A stretch of 64,000 nucleotides of DNA, from assembly GCA_017165825.1 (NCBI GenBank), contig CM029393.1, forward strand, positions 2,729,520-2,793,519, read 5' to 3'. Shown piece after piece: positions 1 to 12,567 of this stretch. Positions within the stretch are counted from its first letter, which is position 1; the number at the start of each line of letters is the position of its first letter. A program made the position numbers and the translations under genes. This stretch comes from Hepsetus odoe. Lineage: Eukaryota > Chordata > Actinopteri > Characiformes > Hepsetidae. The notes under the pieces are model-generated. The model was not told the DNA's origin, searched no databases, and saw nothing but the letters and a program-made list of their open reading frames with translations.

Positions 1-480
1 TGGTCTGGATGATAAAAGGTGTTTCATCACTTCAGTTTAAGTGTTCAGTGGAGCTTCTCACCAACTCTCAACCCAAAAGTGTTCAAATAAATTGTATCAC
101 TCCTATCTCAAATGGGTTCAGTGGAATTGTTCCAACTCTTCTCAGACTTTTTGAGTGGAGCTTCATCACTTCAACTTATCCAAATTGTCTTCACTCCAAA
201 CTCATCTCAAAGGCATTTATGGTTCCTCTTCATTGCCAGATGTGGTCATGGAGTTCCATCACCTCAGCTCGCCTCAAAGACTTTCAACAGAGTTTCATGA
301 ATCCAACTTTTCTCAAATGTGTTCAATGGAGCCTCATCTCTGTCATACACCTTGAAGGTGTACAGTGGAGCTCTATCACTCCAGCTCAATTGAAAGGATT
401 TCAATCAAACCTCATCACTCCAATTCGTCTCAGAGTTGCTCTGTGGAAGTTTATCATTCTTACTCACCCCAAAGATGGTT
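1..480. repeat. degenerate ~39-bp minisatellite
   Basis: Imperfect units of about 39 bp follow one another, each resembling TTCAGTGGAGCTTCATCACT followed by CCAACTCATCTCAAAGG. About a dozen copies are visible and the array runs off the left edge. Because 39 is a multiple of three, one frame stays open for 157 codons and its translation shows a 13-residue period (for example VQWSLISVIHLEG, VQWSSITPAQLKG). I see no gene there. Confidence 0.7.
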
Positions 481-898
481 GAAACACATTTCAGAGTTGC
501 ACAGTACGATATAGATTGTCTTTAGTGATTGAAGGCTTGTATATAACTGCTCCAGTGTGCCTCATTCTACTGGCAGTGAAAGGCTTTTCAGTGTAGATTA
601 CACAGACTCATCCTTGTGTTTTAACACCTATGTCAGCAATATACGTACCTCAGATGAATGCTCTAATTAAGAGTGTATGAATACCTTTGGACAATCAGTC
701 TACCTGTCCACTCTTTGACTTCATCCACAAATGGAATACTGTTCTACATCTCACAGAAGTGTACCTGCCTAAGCTTTGACTCACAATTGGATGGCTAGCT
801 GTGATTGGCAGGCTGTTGTTAATGGAGATAAATGCATGTGCTAGGCTCTGCTTCACCCCAGACATCTGCAGCCAGTTCCAATGAAGGAAAGGTGGCAG

Positions 899-902
<4 letters not shown>

Positions 903-969
<67 letters not shown>

Positions 970-987
970 TGTGTGTGTGTGTGTGTG
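903..987. repeat. (TG)n microsatellite
   Basis: An 85-bp nearly pure TG tract with one GA interruption. Confidence 0.98.
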
Positions 988-1695
988 CTGGGGGGTTGGG
1001 GGGGTTGGATAGAAAAGGATGCTGGGTAGGGGTCTACCTCCAATCACATATAATACTCACATCCCCTGTGAGCTATCACTCAAGTGATCTGCCTACATGA
1101 AATGATTCTGTCTGAATGTATTCAGCTGCTTCCTTTGATTCCTGTAATTTTACCAGCTTCTATTTACGCACTTCTGTCCTGGGGGGGTGAGCTGAAGTTT
1201 TATCACATATTATTTCCAGACTGAACGTAAAAGCTTCATTTTTTTTTTCTTAAAGTCTTAACATGTGCCTGTTATGAGAGGCTCCTTTGAAAAGAAAGCT
1301 TTAAATATAATATATATGTATTTCCAATAGATGGCTCTTTTATGTTTTCTTTTTAACAATAGCCCAGTGATTGCACTTCACTGTTAGACTGAATTGGTTT
1401 TTTTTCTTTGTTCCCTCATTGCTTGCTTAAGGATTCCATCCCATGTCTACATTTGTGTTGAAATGAGGGATCGGTAGCACGGCAGTCAGTGTTCAATTAT
1501 AGATGACATGTCTTTTACTTACAAAAACTAAACGAAATATTCATATGATACATTCTAAAAGATTGCAGTGTGTCAGAAATCACGGGAGACCATATGGAGA
1601 CCGTTGATTGGCGCAGCTGTAAAAGAAGAACTTTGCAGTGGTTGGGCATGATGTCCCTGTTTTTGCCTTTTGTCCTAAAAAAAATTCAAATATTG

Positions 1696-1774
1696 ATGGA
1701 TGGATGGATGCATGGAGGCATGGGTAGGTGAGTGGATGGATGGATGGATGGATGAATGCATGGATGGTTGGATG
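1696..1774. repeat. (GGAT)n microsatellite
   Basis: An imperfect GGAT/ATGG tetranucleotide array, of the same unit that ends the dispersed repeats at 26700-27022 and 46770-46995. It may be the tail of a further decayed copy. Confidence 0.9.
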
Positions 1775-4700
1775 CATTTCATCATGGTTCACTGAGTGCT
1801 GTGAGAAATTTGACACATTTCACTGTATCTCACTTATTTCCTTATTTTCACTTTAACTCTGGTGCTAGACCATGAGCTCAGTCTATGAATGACACTTGAC
1901 AAAAGATTGGAACCAATTTGTCCTTCAGCTTCTCTAGGAGTACTGCAGACTCTCCATGTTGTCGCAATATACTTCACAGAAATCACACAAAATAATGCAA
2001 ATGGGAAGGTCAGATCACAATATTTTGTTTGCATTACATGCTTTTTTGATCATGCGATGATTCACAAAAAGACAAATCATCTTGTTCAAAGTAATGGTAG
2101 CTGACCATTAAAAGCTGACCATTTAGTATCATCTCATTTTAAAGTGAGGCAGAGCAAAACACAAGCTAACACATTTTGTTTTTTGCTAAATAAAATAAAT
2201 GAGTACTTGAACAATAAAAACTATAATATATATAATTTTACATCAGCAACATACACATCTCTGATATAAACTAAAGTATAAGCTTAATTCCAGCACAACT
2301 CATTGGGAACAATTAAGCCAAATAATGAAACTTCCCCAAAATACTTCAAAATATATATGCAAAAAAGTGCATTGATGAAAAAGACTGTATCAAGCACTGG
2401 CTAATTTATTTTCAATGTAAATAGAGTATGTTTTTGATGAATCTCTGAATAAAACCAATGAGAAAAGATTCACTTTACAGGCTCAGTTGTAATATTGTGT
2501 TAAAACTAACCCCAAGCATTGGGAGGCTGCACTTTAGCCTAGCCAGCTCTCAAGTGCATTGTTTATACAGTGTTTTATTAAGTTATCCAGAGTAATTTTA
2601 AGAAATTGAGGTGAATTCTAGAACTCTATAATTGGTCTAACAACCTAAAGGAAAGCTGGTGTTTTCAGAGGGTAGAAAGGAAATGCAAAACTTTAAAATC
2701 ATATGACAGTAACAATACATAGTAAAGTAAGGCATGTGAAAAAGAACATCTAGGGTCAACTGACATTTAGATTTTCTGTAATTTAGTACAATACTTCTCA
2801 ACAAGAAAATAACTTAAATGTGGCATTTTAACTCTTAATTTCTATCCAGTTTAATGCAAATGCAAATACATGCAGCAATGTGCAATTACCTTTTGAACTA
2901 ATTTATTTTTACAATTTCTTTTTTATTTGTTTTTACTGTTCTTTGAAAAATATGAACACATTTTAACTTAAAACATCTATGGGTTCCCAAAAAAATGTAC
3001 ATATGTCTTTATATCGCTCTCGCTATATAATCACAGGGTGAAACCAGAGTGGTTTCATCCATATCTTGCCCTGCAGACAATTAGCTCTACTGTTCTGTCC
3101 TCTTTGTCCTTGTACCTGCTGAGCAGAGCTGTGTAGCAACTGATACAAACACACGAGCAGCCACATCCTGGCATTTCTCACCTTTGCCATCCATAGATCC
3201 TGAGAGTTGAACTTGTCCTTTGGGCCAAAGCCAGATATTAGGGCCAGACCCCTTTTTTCATTTTTTCTTTCCTTCTCTTTTAATCTACTCTGTGTGTGTG
3301 CACGCGTGTGAGTGTGTGAGCAAACACAACATGTGTAACAAAGCACACACCCTTCCAGCTGTTGTGACCACCCTGGAGAGCTCATTTCCCAGGTGTTACA
3401 CACATTTTTTCAGTAATCTCCCCTCTTACACACAGACACACACACACACGCACACACACGTCCACTTAATCTGTGTGATGGCGGCACCCGCTAGGATTTG
3501 GGCTGACTGAGGAGTGCCATGACAACTGCCGGAGCTGATCTCACACTCGTTTGGAGGGCGAGATGTACGTCTGTATTCTGATGTGAGGTTTTCTGCGTGT
3601 ATTTCAGACTGTCATGCATATTAAGGCCTTTAATGTTCTACAAAGTGTTGCAAAGTTTGAGCCTCGGACATATATATTTAAGTTGCCAGAACGGGCATCC
3701 AGCCACAGTCGGTTAACATGCTTATCTGCAGCTTGTGGGTGTACAAACATTCAAGCTGTCAACATGTAAACGTGACAGAAGCTGTTTTCCAGCGACAGGC
3801 AAATGGCATGAAGCTTCAAGATTCAGCCTGTAAGTCAACGCTAGCTGAGGCATAAAGCTGCGGTTAAAACCTTCATTAATTTGATTTTTAATGTTTGAAA
3901 ATAGCTGCTCTCATTTACACTCTATCAACATTTCATGGTGACTGGATCAGACAAAAATGTGAATATGTAAAAACGTTTTTTTAAATAGTTATTTTAAGAT
4001 CAGTTAAAACAGTTCTACCAAGATTAACTAAGATGAAGTAAACCCAGATAAACTAACAAATATATAATGCTATTATAGCTTTTAGGGGCATTAAATGTTT
4101 CAGTTCAGATTAATGTTTATTTTTGTAAACATGGTGGAATTTCCCTTAAACAATCTAGGAAAGTATTTTTTTTATTATAAGTAATTTTTGTTGTGTTTGT
4201 TTGATAGTGACTGATCTTCTTCTCTCTGTCACTGCTGCTGTTGTAAAAGCTTTAAATGTTTCCACTTTTTAGAATATAAAAGGTTCCACTTTCTCTTTCT
4301 ATAATATGTTTCAGGCAATAATACTATAACATGATAAATATGTTAGCAAAAGAAGTATAAAACTCAACAAAACTGCACATAATTCAAAAGGACTAGTTTA
4401 TCCAAGGAGCTGCTACAATTTAAATGAATAACAGTTAGATATTTGACTTTATTCCAATGTCTGGGGGTTTTTCCAAGTTTGAAAAAAACAAAAGTGAATA
4501 GCCTGCTTTTCTTCATGGTTCCCTCAGTAAAAGGAGTTCTTTTCAAAATTATTCTCCAGTAATAACCAAATGACTCTACCCTACTTTATCCTGCCAATCC
4601 ACCTAGGCTTACCTCTAACTACCCTGTCTAACAATCTGACTAGCCTGTTTTGTCTTGTTAGCCAAGATTTATTATACATTTAAAAGTTTTTAGGACAACA

Positions 4701-4836
4701 GTACCTTGATGATTTTCATGAAATGTTGAATGAAAGTAAAGTATAAATAGAGGCGATTGATTTTTAGAATCACTTTGTAACAGAATGGTCTTGAATTATC
4801 TCAATAAGGTGAAATTAAAGGCTTATTTACAATTAT

Positions 4837-5024
4837 GGCATTTAGCTGAAGCTCTTATCCAGAACGACTTCCATTTCTTTACTACAGGGACAGTCCCCCT
4901 GGAGCAACTTGGGGTTAAGGGTTTTGGTCAGGAACCCAGTGGTGGTAGTGCTGGAGGTGGGATTCAAACCTGCGACCTCTTGGTCTGTAGGCAAGTATCC
5001 CACCACTAGACCACCATCACCCCA
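4837..5024 (-). mobile_element. tRNA-headed SINE, family A
   Basis: Read on the minus strand it starts with a tRNA-like head. A box A-like TGGTCTAGTGG and a box B-like GGTTTGAATCCC are present. It continues through ACTACCACCACTGGGT and CTTAACCC and ends at AGAGCTTCAGCTAAATGCC. It matches the copy at 5101-5314 along nearly its whole length. The tail resembles those of fish SINEs mobilised by L2-type LINEs; this is inference. Confidence 0.85.
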
Positions 5025-5100
5025 GCAGCATCAACTTCAAATGTAAGTTGTTGCTATGTAGTAACTCTCCTTGTTTCCTTTTAAACACCTTGTCCTTTAA

Positions 5101-5314
5101 TGGGTAGTGTTGGTCTAGTGGTAGGATACTTGCCTACGGCCCTATGGCTCAAGAGGTCCCAGATTCGAATCCCAACTCTGGCACTACCACCACTGGGTCC
5201 CTGAGTAAGACCCTTAACCCTGAGTTGCTCCAGGGTGGGACTGTCCCTGTAATTAGGACATGGAAGTCGTCCTGCATAAGAGCATCTGCTAAATGCCGTA
5301 AATGTAAATGTAAC
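5101..5314 (+). mobile_element. tRNA-headed SINE, family A
   Basis: This copy has a tRNA-like head with box A TGGTCTAGTGG and box B GATTCGAATCCC, the shared body ACTACCACCACTGGGT, and the tail GCATCTGCTAAATGCCGTAA followed by ATGTAAATGTAA. It is inverted relative to the copy at 4837-5024, with about 76 bp between the two heads. Confidence 0.88.
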
Positions 5315-8300
5315 TTCCTTTAGGACACTTCCAAATGTGAAATGCTCAAATATTGACAGCTTTATGGTTTGGTTCACAGATGTTTAAATCTCTGCACAAG
5401 CTCTGCATGTCCACAGAGGGTGACATTGTCTGCCACAGGTGACCGCTAGCAAGGTGTAAGCTTGTTCAACTCAATGGTTTATTTAAGCCCATGTTGCCAA
5501 ACTAACAAAGCATCTGGTGATCGTAATTTTCTTTGTTATCACACGCAAAGGGCAGCTGTCCTTTTGTCTGGTCTTAGACCTCTAAAGTTTCAGAAAATGA
5601 GATAAAGTCTACATTTATGTGACTTTCTAAAGGTAGTCAATGATAACAACTGTGGTTATGGTTAAGCCTCTTCCAGAAGCTAAAGGAGATCCATGCATGT
5701 TAATTGTAGCGGACAGGGGTACCCAGAGAGGGAAATGAATCTGTAATGTGCACTCGCGTGGTGGGGTGAGCCCAATGCCAGTCGTCTAATTGCTTTCACA
5801 CAGTCTTGATTGAATTAGCTGGCCAGGCCCTGGGCCTTTAATTGAATTGCGAAGCTTGGGGATGCTCTGCCAAGCCCTCTATCTGTCTCTGTGCTGAAGG
5901 CAACGGTTCAACTCTTTCATCACCCTCCAAGTATCGATGATCGCTGCTAAATAGGTTGGGCTGCCATAGCTAGTGGACAGTGGTGAAAAGCTTTAAGGCT
6001 CACAGTGGGTCAGTTCCAACTAGTGCTGAAAGTGCCAGGTCATATTTAGAAAGCTATATTCTCCTGGATAATAATGCATTCCAAAATCTATCCCAGGATC
6101 TGTGGTGTTTAAGGGTGGGCAAAGTCGCCAAAGAAAAAACATCACAATTTTAGAGGGCCATCCATGAGACTAGCCATGATATTGATGAACCCGCCCTCAC
6201 ACACACTTCCCCCATCACAGTAGGACCTTTCCCCTCTCATGCAACACAGAAACCCCTCTGACTCTTCCCTCATTCTGTGCTTTCAGCACTTTTTTTTGCT
6301 GTGCTAACAAAACCTAACATCCCATGGTTCCCCCCGTTCCCATCCCCCTTTCATCCTTTCTCTTTTGCAGTCACACACACACATGCACACCTTTTCCGCG
6401 TGTCTCTTTTAATGTAGCTTTCATTAAAAGCAGCAGTTAAAGGCTGGCTTTGGAGCGCTTGAATGGACAGCCAGTGGAAAAAAAATAAAAAAAGGTGCTA
6501 CTACATTCACGCTCAGCCAGCCTCACAGACAAAGCAGCCATTTTGTAAGGGAGGGAGGAGGGGTAGGAGGTTGCATGTGTGTGTGTGTTGTCTGGAACAT
6601 TTGTGTGCACATGTTTTGCTGTGTGTGCATGTGTTTTTTTATGAATAGCCGTGATTTTAGCTGGGCTAGCCACTGCGTACAGCCAGCAGTGTCCCAGCGA
6701 GGACATTGAGGAGCCCTCTCAGAACTCAGTTTTTTTCTCATCAGTCGACACTCTATACTTTATACTCTGCAATGACAAAGCTGGATTTAGAAGTGCCATT
6801 GTTGTTCATTTATCATCATTTATTAAAATAAAAGCTTGGAAAAGCTGATTTTCATAAGACCCTTTGTTATGACACTTGCAGTTGAGCTCTAGTACATCCT
6901 ACATCACTGGTCCTTGAGGTTCTTCTACAGCTTGAAAGGAGTCCACCTGGCCCTAACCGAATTCATTGGGAATAATAAGACACTATCTAAATAGACACTT
7001 TCTAAATAGACTTCTAAATAAAATCTCACTTTTGATGGTGCATTTCAAAGGGAATGCACACTACTGCAGGACTGAAAGTGCCCAAGAGTAGCCTAGCCTC
7101 AGATATTCTCAAAAGGAATAGATTTGGACCTACCAACAGTCTTTTCCAGAGCTGGCCACCTTCACAACCTGAGTAATCAGGGTTAAAGAGCCTTGGCCAG
7201 ACAGGTATCCAAGAACTGTGACTGTATGATGTATAATGACTTTATACTCCCTTTCCAGTCTAGTTGCGCTTAGTTGAGGATTCAGCCACAAAGAAAAGGA
7301 GAAACTTACAAAATAACAAGCGCTTGTAGGATCATTCCCGAAAAGACCTGAGACTATACATGTTGCTTTAACACGAGTACAACAGGAAGGGTTTGAATAC
7401 TTGGAAATATTTCCATTTTCATAAAATAAAAAAAATTAAAAATTGTAGGGTAGATTGATGAGAAACAGGGAGATTAATCTTTTGCATGATAAACCTTCAA
7501 AAGTTTCAAGGATCTAAACTGGTAGCTTGACTTGGTGTGACTCAGTTGTTAGCAGCACCATATAATTGGCCACTGCTCAGCTCAAATGTCCAGATTGAGA
7601 GAACAGACAGAATAAGATAGCATATCAATGTTTTATATGACAGATAATTGTCTTCTTACAGTGACATTATAGCTCATTGTGACATTGTGTTTGATGATTG
7701 AGACTTTCTGGAACGACCAAAAAATCTACTGAAAATCAATGTCAACTGCAAAACTTCCTAAAACTTCAGCACCCCATCAATTAAATGCCTTCCCTCTTTA
7801 CTGGATTAGCATCTGGAGTGTCCAGGCAACCCATGATGGAAAAGTCGGTCCCTGTGCTGTGCTCATGCTGCTAACTGCTGAGCTGCTGGTCTCCTCCAGT
7901 GGACACAGATGGGAGAATCATATCCGGTGGCTGCTAGCAAACACCACCTTTCCAGCACATGCACTTACACACTCAAAAGCAGCCTGTCTGTGGCTGGAGG
8001 TGCTTCTTTAGTGCCCACATAAATCAGTGTGGATGAAATGCTCTAGAAACCTTTGAAACAACCAGCAAATTACCTGCAATAAAATCCAACTGGTGTTCTG
8101 GCACCTCCAGTGCCGCCTCACAATGTGAGTTTTACATACTGGTTACACACTAAAGCCTCCAATTACGCACCTACTTCTTTTCTTAGTCTTTTTTTGGTCT
8201 GCTGCCTGTTATTTAAAGTAATAAACACAATCAAGAAAGTGGGCCTGTCGCAGTTTGCCATCGTCTTTCTGTCTTTTTTCATAGCCATTTTTAGAAAGCG

Positions 8301-9885
8301 ACAGCCAGGTTCTCGTTTGACGCCAGAGCCTGGAAGCACTTTGAGGTGATCTGGAGGCTTTTGACGGGCCTGCTGCGAAATGAGACCTGAAGTGTTTATA
8401 AATTCCATTAGACTGCTCCGGCTTTTCTTTTTCTACCTCGTTTAATAGTGAATTTCATCACATCTGTCAAAACCGACATGGGACCGAAAATGTCCCCAAA
8501 GTGTGCTTATTTGTTTAATGATATAAATAGGAAACCTTAAAGTAGAAAAAGACACGCGAAAAAAGGCCACTGCATTAATATTCCCGCCTTTAATCGCTGC
8601 ACATAGCTGTGGGACTAGATGGAGTTTTCGAATAACAACAAAAACGGCTGCACTTCTTGCATGTCAAGCAGGCGAAGAGAGATTATGATCAAACATGTCA
8701 GACAGTTTCAATGTGGACTCTGATGGAATCAAAGTGCTGGTGTGCTTTTTAATCAGTGTGTTGCTTGTCCCAAGGCTACAACTAACACTGCTTTGCTCTT
8801 CATCCTCAAATTGTTCTTCTTTAAGGAAGACTCCTAGTTCCTTCAACAGTTTGAGGTGCAGTTGTTTAGTCAAAGGTACTCCTTTCATCATTGTTACTTG
8901 GCCTTTTTGTTACATGCTTGCAGCATTTTAAAGCCCTAGTCCATTTCACACAATTGTCCTCTTATCCTAAAGATGTTTCATGCTACTGATTCTACTGATG
9001 TTACATCGGCAGAAATGCACTGACACTTAGTGTGACTAACAAGCCAACCTTCACCCTAAAACTGGTATCACAGACGTAGACCTTGCCAGCAGATGTATGT
9101 GGAAGAGAACTTTTGGGCAAAATTGCTAACCGCTCAAAAAAAGTTATTTTCATAATCTGTGTTCTAAATCTTGTGTTGTGTATCCAAGGGTTAAGCGAGC
9201 AGTTTTTCCACTGGCTTGGACCATCTGGAAGCATGTAGGAAGACTTTTAAGGTCATACCCAAGCACCAAGACTCAGAGTCAGGCATAGAGGCCCCATATG
9301 CTGCGGACTCCGCCACTGTGTATAAAGCCAGACTCCTGTGTTTTTCAGCCCATTTGAGGCACTGATTGGTGCATCGAGTCATAGTACAGTAAGGCTGCCA
9401 GATAATTATCCATTCAAAATTTAGACCATTGTTTGCATTTTGGTGCCAAAATGTTTTTTTTTATTTCTAAGTAATATAATTCAACTTATCAACCATAGAC
9501 AACAAGCCTATTCATTATTTTAACACTTTTTTATTTCTAATTAATTATTTCTAACATGGCTTAAGATTGCCTTTATTTTTATCAGTTGGGCAGTGATCTC
9601 ATAACAGCAACATACATGTTACCACACACATAATTATGATTCTACCACATCAGAGTCACGGGAACGTGAAAATGGTTCACCACCAAAATTATAACTGGTC
9701 CTATGTCCATTGAGCCTGGAGTATCCCTGTCTTGCATAGTTTGGGATTTTCCTCACCTAATAAGATAAATATAAATAATTTAACTAATAATCTGGCAACC
9801 CAAAGGGTGTATTAATGACACACAGATCTAAACATTAAGATCAAGAATTTGACTAATTTGCTTTTAGACTCTCTGCCTTTGTACA

Positions 9886-9913
9886 CCCCCCCCCCCCCCC
9901 CCCCCCCCCCCCC
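9886..9913. repeat. 28-base C homopolymer
   Basis: An uninterrupted run of 28 C. Tracts like this are prone to length error in sequencing and slippage in replication. Confidence 0.95.
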
Positions 9914-10410
9914 ATGCATGTTTATAATTTGCTCTCAGAACTCTCCATCCATGGTGCTACCTATAATTTTCACTGCCTCACTGTCGAGGGGTTTCCGAAT
10001 TCTCTAAAGTTTTGGCCAAGTCTGAAATTTATGCTTTATTCAATGGCTCTATTGACACTTTTCCTGAACATGGGAGAGTCGTATTTCACTTTATTCACCA
10101 TTCCTTTAGCCATAAATCATAAGAGAAGAAAAACATGTCAGGACTAATATGAGCTGAAGTGCTTTATCGCTTCGGTGCTGTATACTTTTCCTCCAGAACG
10201 TTTCCCCTGTTGCCTTCAGACGTTTATTAAAGCCTTCTTATCCACAATCGGATTCTGGTGTTGAATATTTAGTCACACTTTTGAACCGAGATGCCAGAAA
10301 GTTGTGCGTGTGCCTGTGGGTGTGTGTAAGAAGCCTGTCATGCAAAAGGCTCCTGGTGGAGACTTTATGAAGATGTAGATGTGGGAAAGAGTGAGCTTGT
10401 TTATATTCTT

Positions 10411-10411
<1 letters not shown>

Positions 10412-10492
<81 letters not shown>

Positions 10493-10493
10493 A
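10412..10493. repeat. (GA)n microsatellite
   Basis: An 82-bp GA tract with one GGA interruption. A second, TG-rich tract follows at 10560-10605, and short GA runs continue to about 10720. Confidence 0.97.
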
Positions 10494-11997
10494 CAGGGCC
10501 AGAGAGAGGAGGTAAGGTGTAAAGTAGGGAAGGAGAGTGTATGTGAGCATGTTTATTTAGTGTGTGTGTATGTGTGTGTGTGTAGGTGTGTGTGTGTGTG
10601 TGTGAGAGAAAGAGAAAGAGAAAGTGGTTTTGCAAGCACCTCTGCTCTCAAGGTTCATGTACGTGTTGAAATGGGATAAGACGTGAGAGAGAGAGAGAGA
10701 GCAAGAGAGTGCTTGAGAGAGAGCAGTTGGAAGGAAGTTGGGGATTGATGCTTATTTTTAATGTCTGACCTCCTTTTCCAGATATATCCTCTCCACCATG
10801 AATGGCGTTCAGTAATAGTTTGCTTTTTTTCCATTTTGTTATCTAAAAACTAGCACAAAACAAAGTGCTGGACATCAGGCAGCAGGCTTGACTCATGCAA
10901 CTACTTTCAGATGTCTGGTTCCTATCACCTCCACTGTGAGAAAACTCTCACTCACTAATTGTAGTTTTAAACAGCATTTTTTTTTAAGATTCATGGACAG
11001 ATTGTTTAATTTTTGTTTCAGTTTGTGTGTTTTTTATTGGTGTATGAAACGTTTGTTTGAATGTGGTCAAATTCTCATTTAAGTTGCAATTGGAAAAACA
11101 AAAATCTGGAAAAACTCTCCTTTTAAAAGTGAAGAAATGAAAAATTTTAATCATGATCACAATTCAAATTGTGTAGTACTTGTAATAGATGTATCCCCCG
11201 AATTTTTGCATTGATTTGTATAAAAGATCAAGATTCTTTATGAAGCTATATATATATATATATCAATAAATATTAAATAAATAAATAAATATATATATGT
11301 AATAGAAAATATACAAAATATATAAAGAATGTATAATGATAATAATACAATTTTACAAAAATCAGAAACACATAAAAAATGTAGGGTTCATGACCAGTTT
11401 GATGGACAGAACAGCTTAAATGTGCCGTCATCATTATTCTTTTATCAGCCAGGCCTCCAGTCCACTTCAGCTTTACAGGTTTAGTAGCAGCAGGACCGGA
11501 CCTTGACCGGAGCAGTCGTTTTTCTCCAAATAAACCACTTGCTAGACATTTTCCTTGGCCCTTTCACCACACAGCCTGGGTGGTGATTGCCAACTTAGAC
11601 TATGGAGGATGGAGTGTGTGTGCTTTATTGCTTCGAAAAGGCCTGGAAGACTGAGCGCATGCAGTAAGCATGCAAGGCGTGGAAGGAAAGGAGTCTGTAA
11701 GGAATTGTAAGGAGTTGTTCAGGATTCAGAAGTTTAGCTGGTCCAGGCCTCTCCCCTCTGCCTCTACAACCAGATGTGAATAGTCCTCGTTGGCCTGAAC
11801 CTGATGTAGTCTTTTTTGCTTTCAGACTTCTAGGGCGTCACTCGTTTTCACTTATACTATTCCTCTCGCTCGCTCTGCAAGGTCCGAGATTATAAACGAG
11901 TGCAACATTACATACTGAGCGATAAGTGTCTGGTGAAGACCTGCATTAAAGGAAGAATATCATCAACTAAAAAATAAAGAAAGATGGTTTCATAGTC

Positions 11998-12344
11998 TTT
12001 CTCTGTGTTTTCTCTCTTTCATCCTCTTTTGCTCTCTCTCAACCTCCTCTTCCCTGAACACTCTCCTTCTGTTCTCACTTTCTAAATCTTTTTCTTGTCG
12101 CCCCCAGATCTCCCTACTTACTTTCCTCTTTTCACTCTCTCTTTCTCTCTCTCTCTCTCTAAACTCACTCCTCTCTCTTCTCTCTCTCTCTCTCTCTTCT
12201 CTCTCCTCTCGCCTCTCTCATTTTCTTTTTATTTAGTCTGGTCCTTACTCTTTCTCTTTCTTTCTTCTTTCTTTCTTTCTCTTCTTTCTTCTTCCTATTT
12301 AATTTTTTTCTCTGTCTCTCTCAATTTCTCTCTGTCTCACTCTG

Positions 12345-12381
<37 letters not shown>

Positions 12382-12567
12382 GTCTCTCTTTCTCTCTCTC
12401 TCTCTCCTCGCCTTCTTCTATTTTCTTTTTTATTTAGTCAGGTCTCTTACTTCTTTCTTTCCTTCTTTCTTTCTTTCTTTCCTATTTAATTTTTTTTCTC
12501 TCTGTCTCTCTCTGTCTCTCTCTCTCTCTCTGTCTCACTCTGTCTCTCTCTCTCTTTCTCTCTCTCA
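11998..12567. repeat. 570-bp CT-rich polypyrimidine tract
   Basis: This stretch is almost pure C and T on the + strand, made of TC, TTTC and TCTG units. Two internal segments, around 12210-12310 and 12410-12500, are near-duplicates (both contain TTTCTTTTT, then TATTTAGTC, then CTTTCTTTC). Confidence 0.93.

Noticed and set aside
853..1047. Open frames across CA/TG, CT and GA repeats (also near 12095-12607, 20530-20960, 22232-22491, 42843-43420 and 56370-56570)
   Set aside because: They are translations of simple repeats, giving runs of HT, VC or LS. They have no domain, splice or start context.
7739..8011. A 90-codon open frame in intron 3
   Set aside because: It lacks recognisable motifs, lies inside an intron and is within the length expected by chance.
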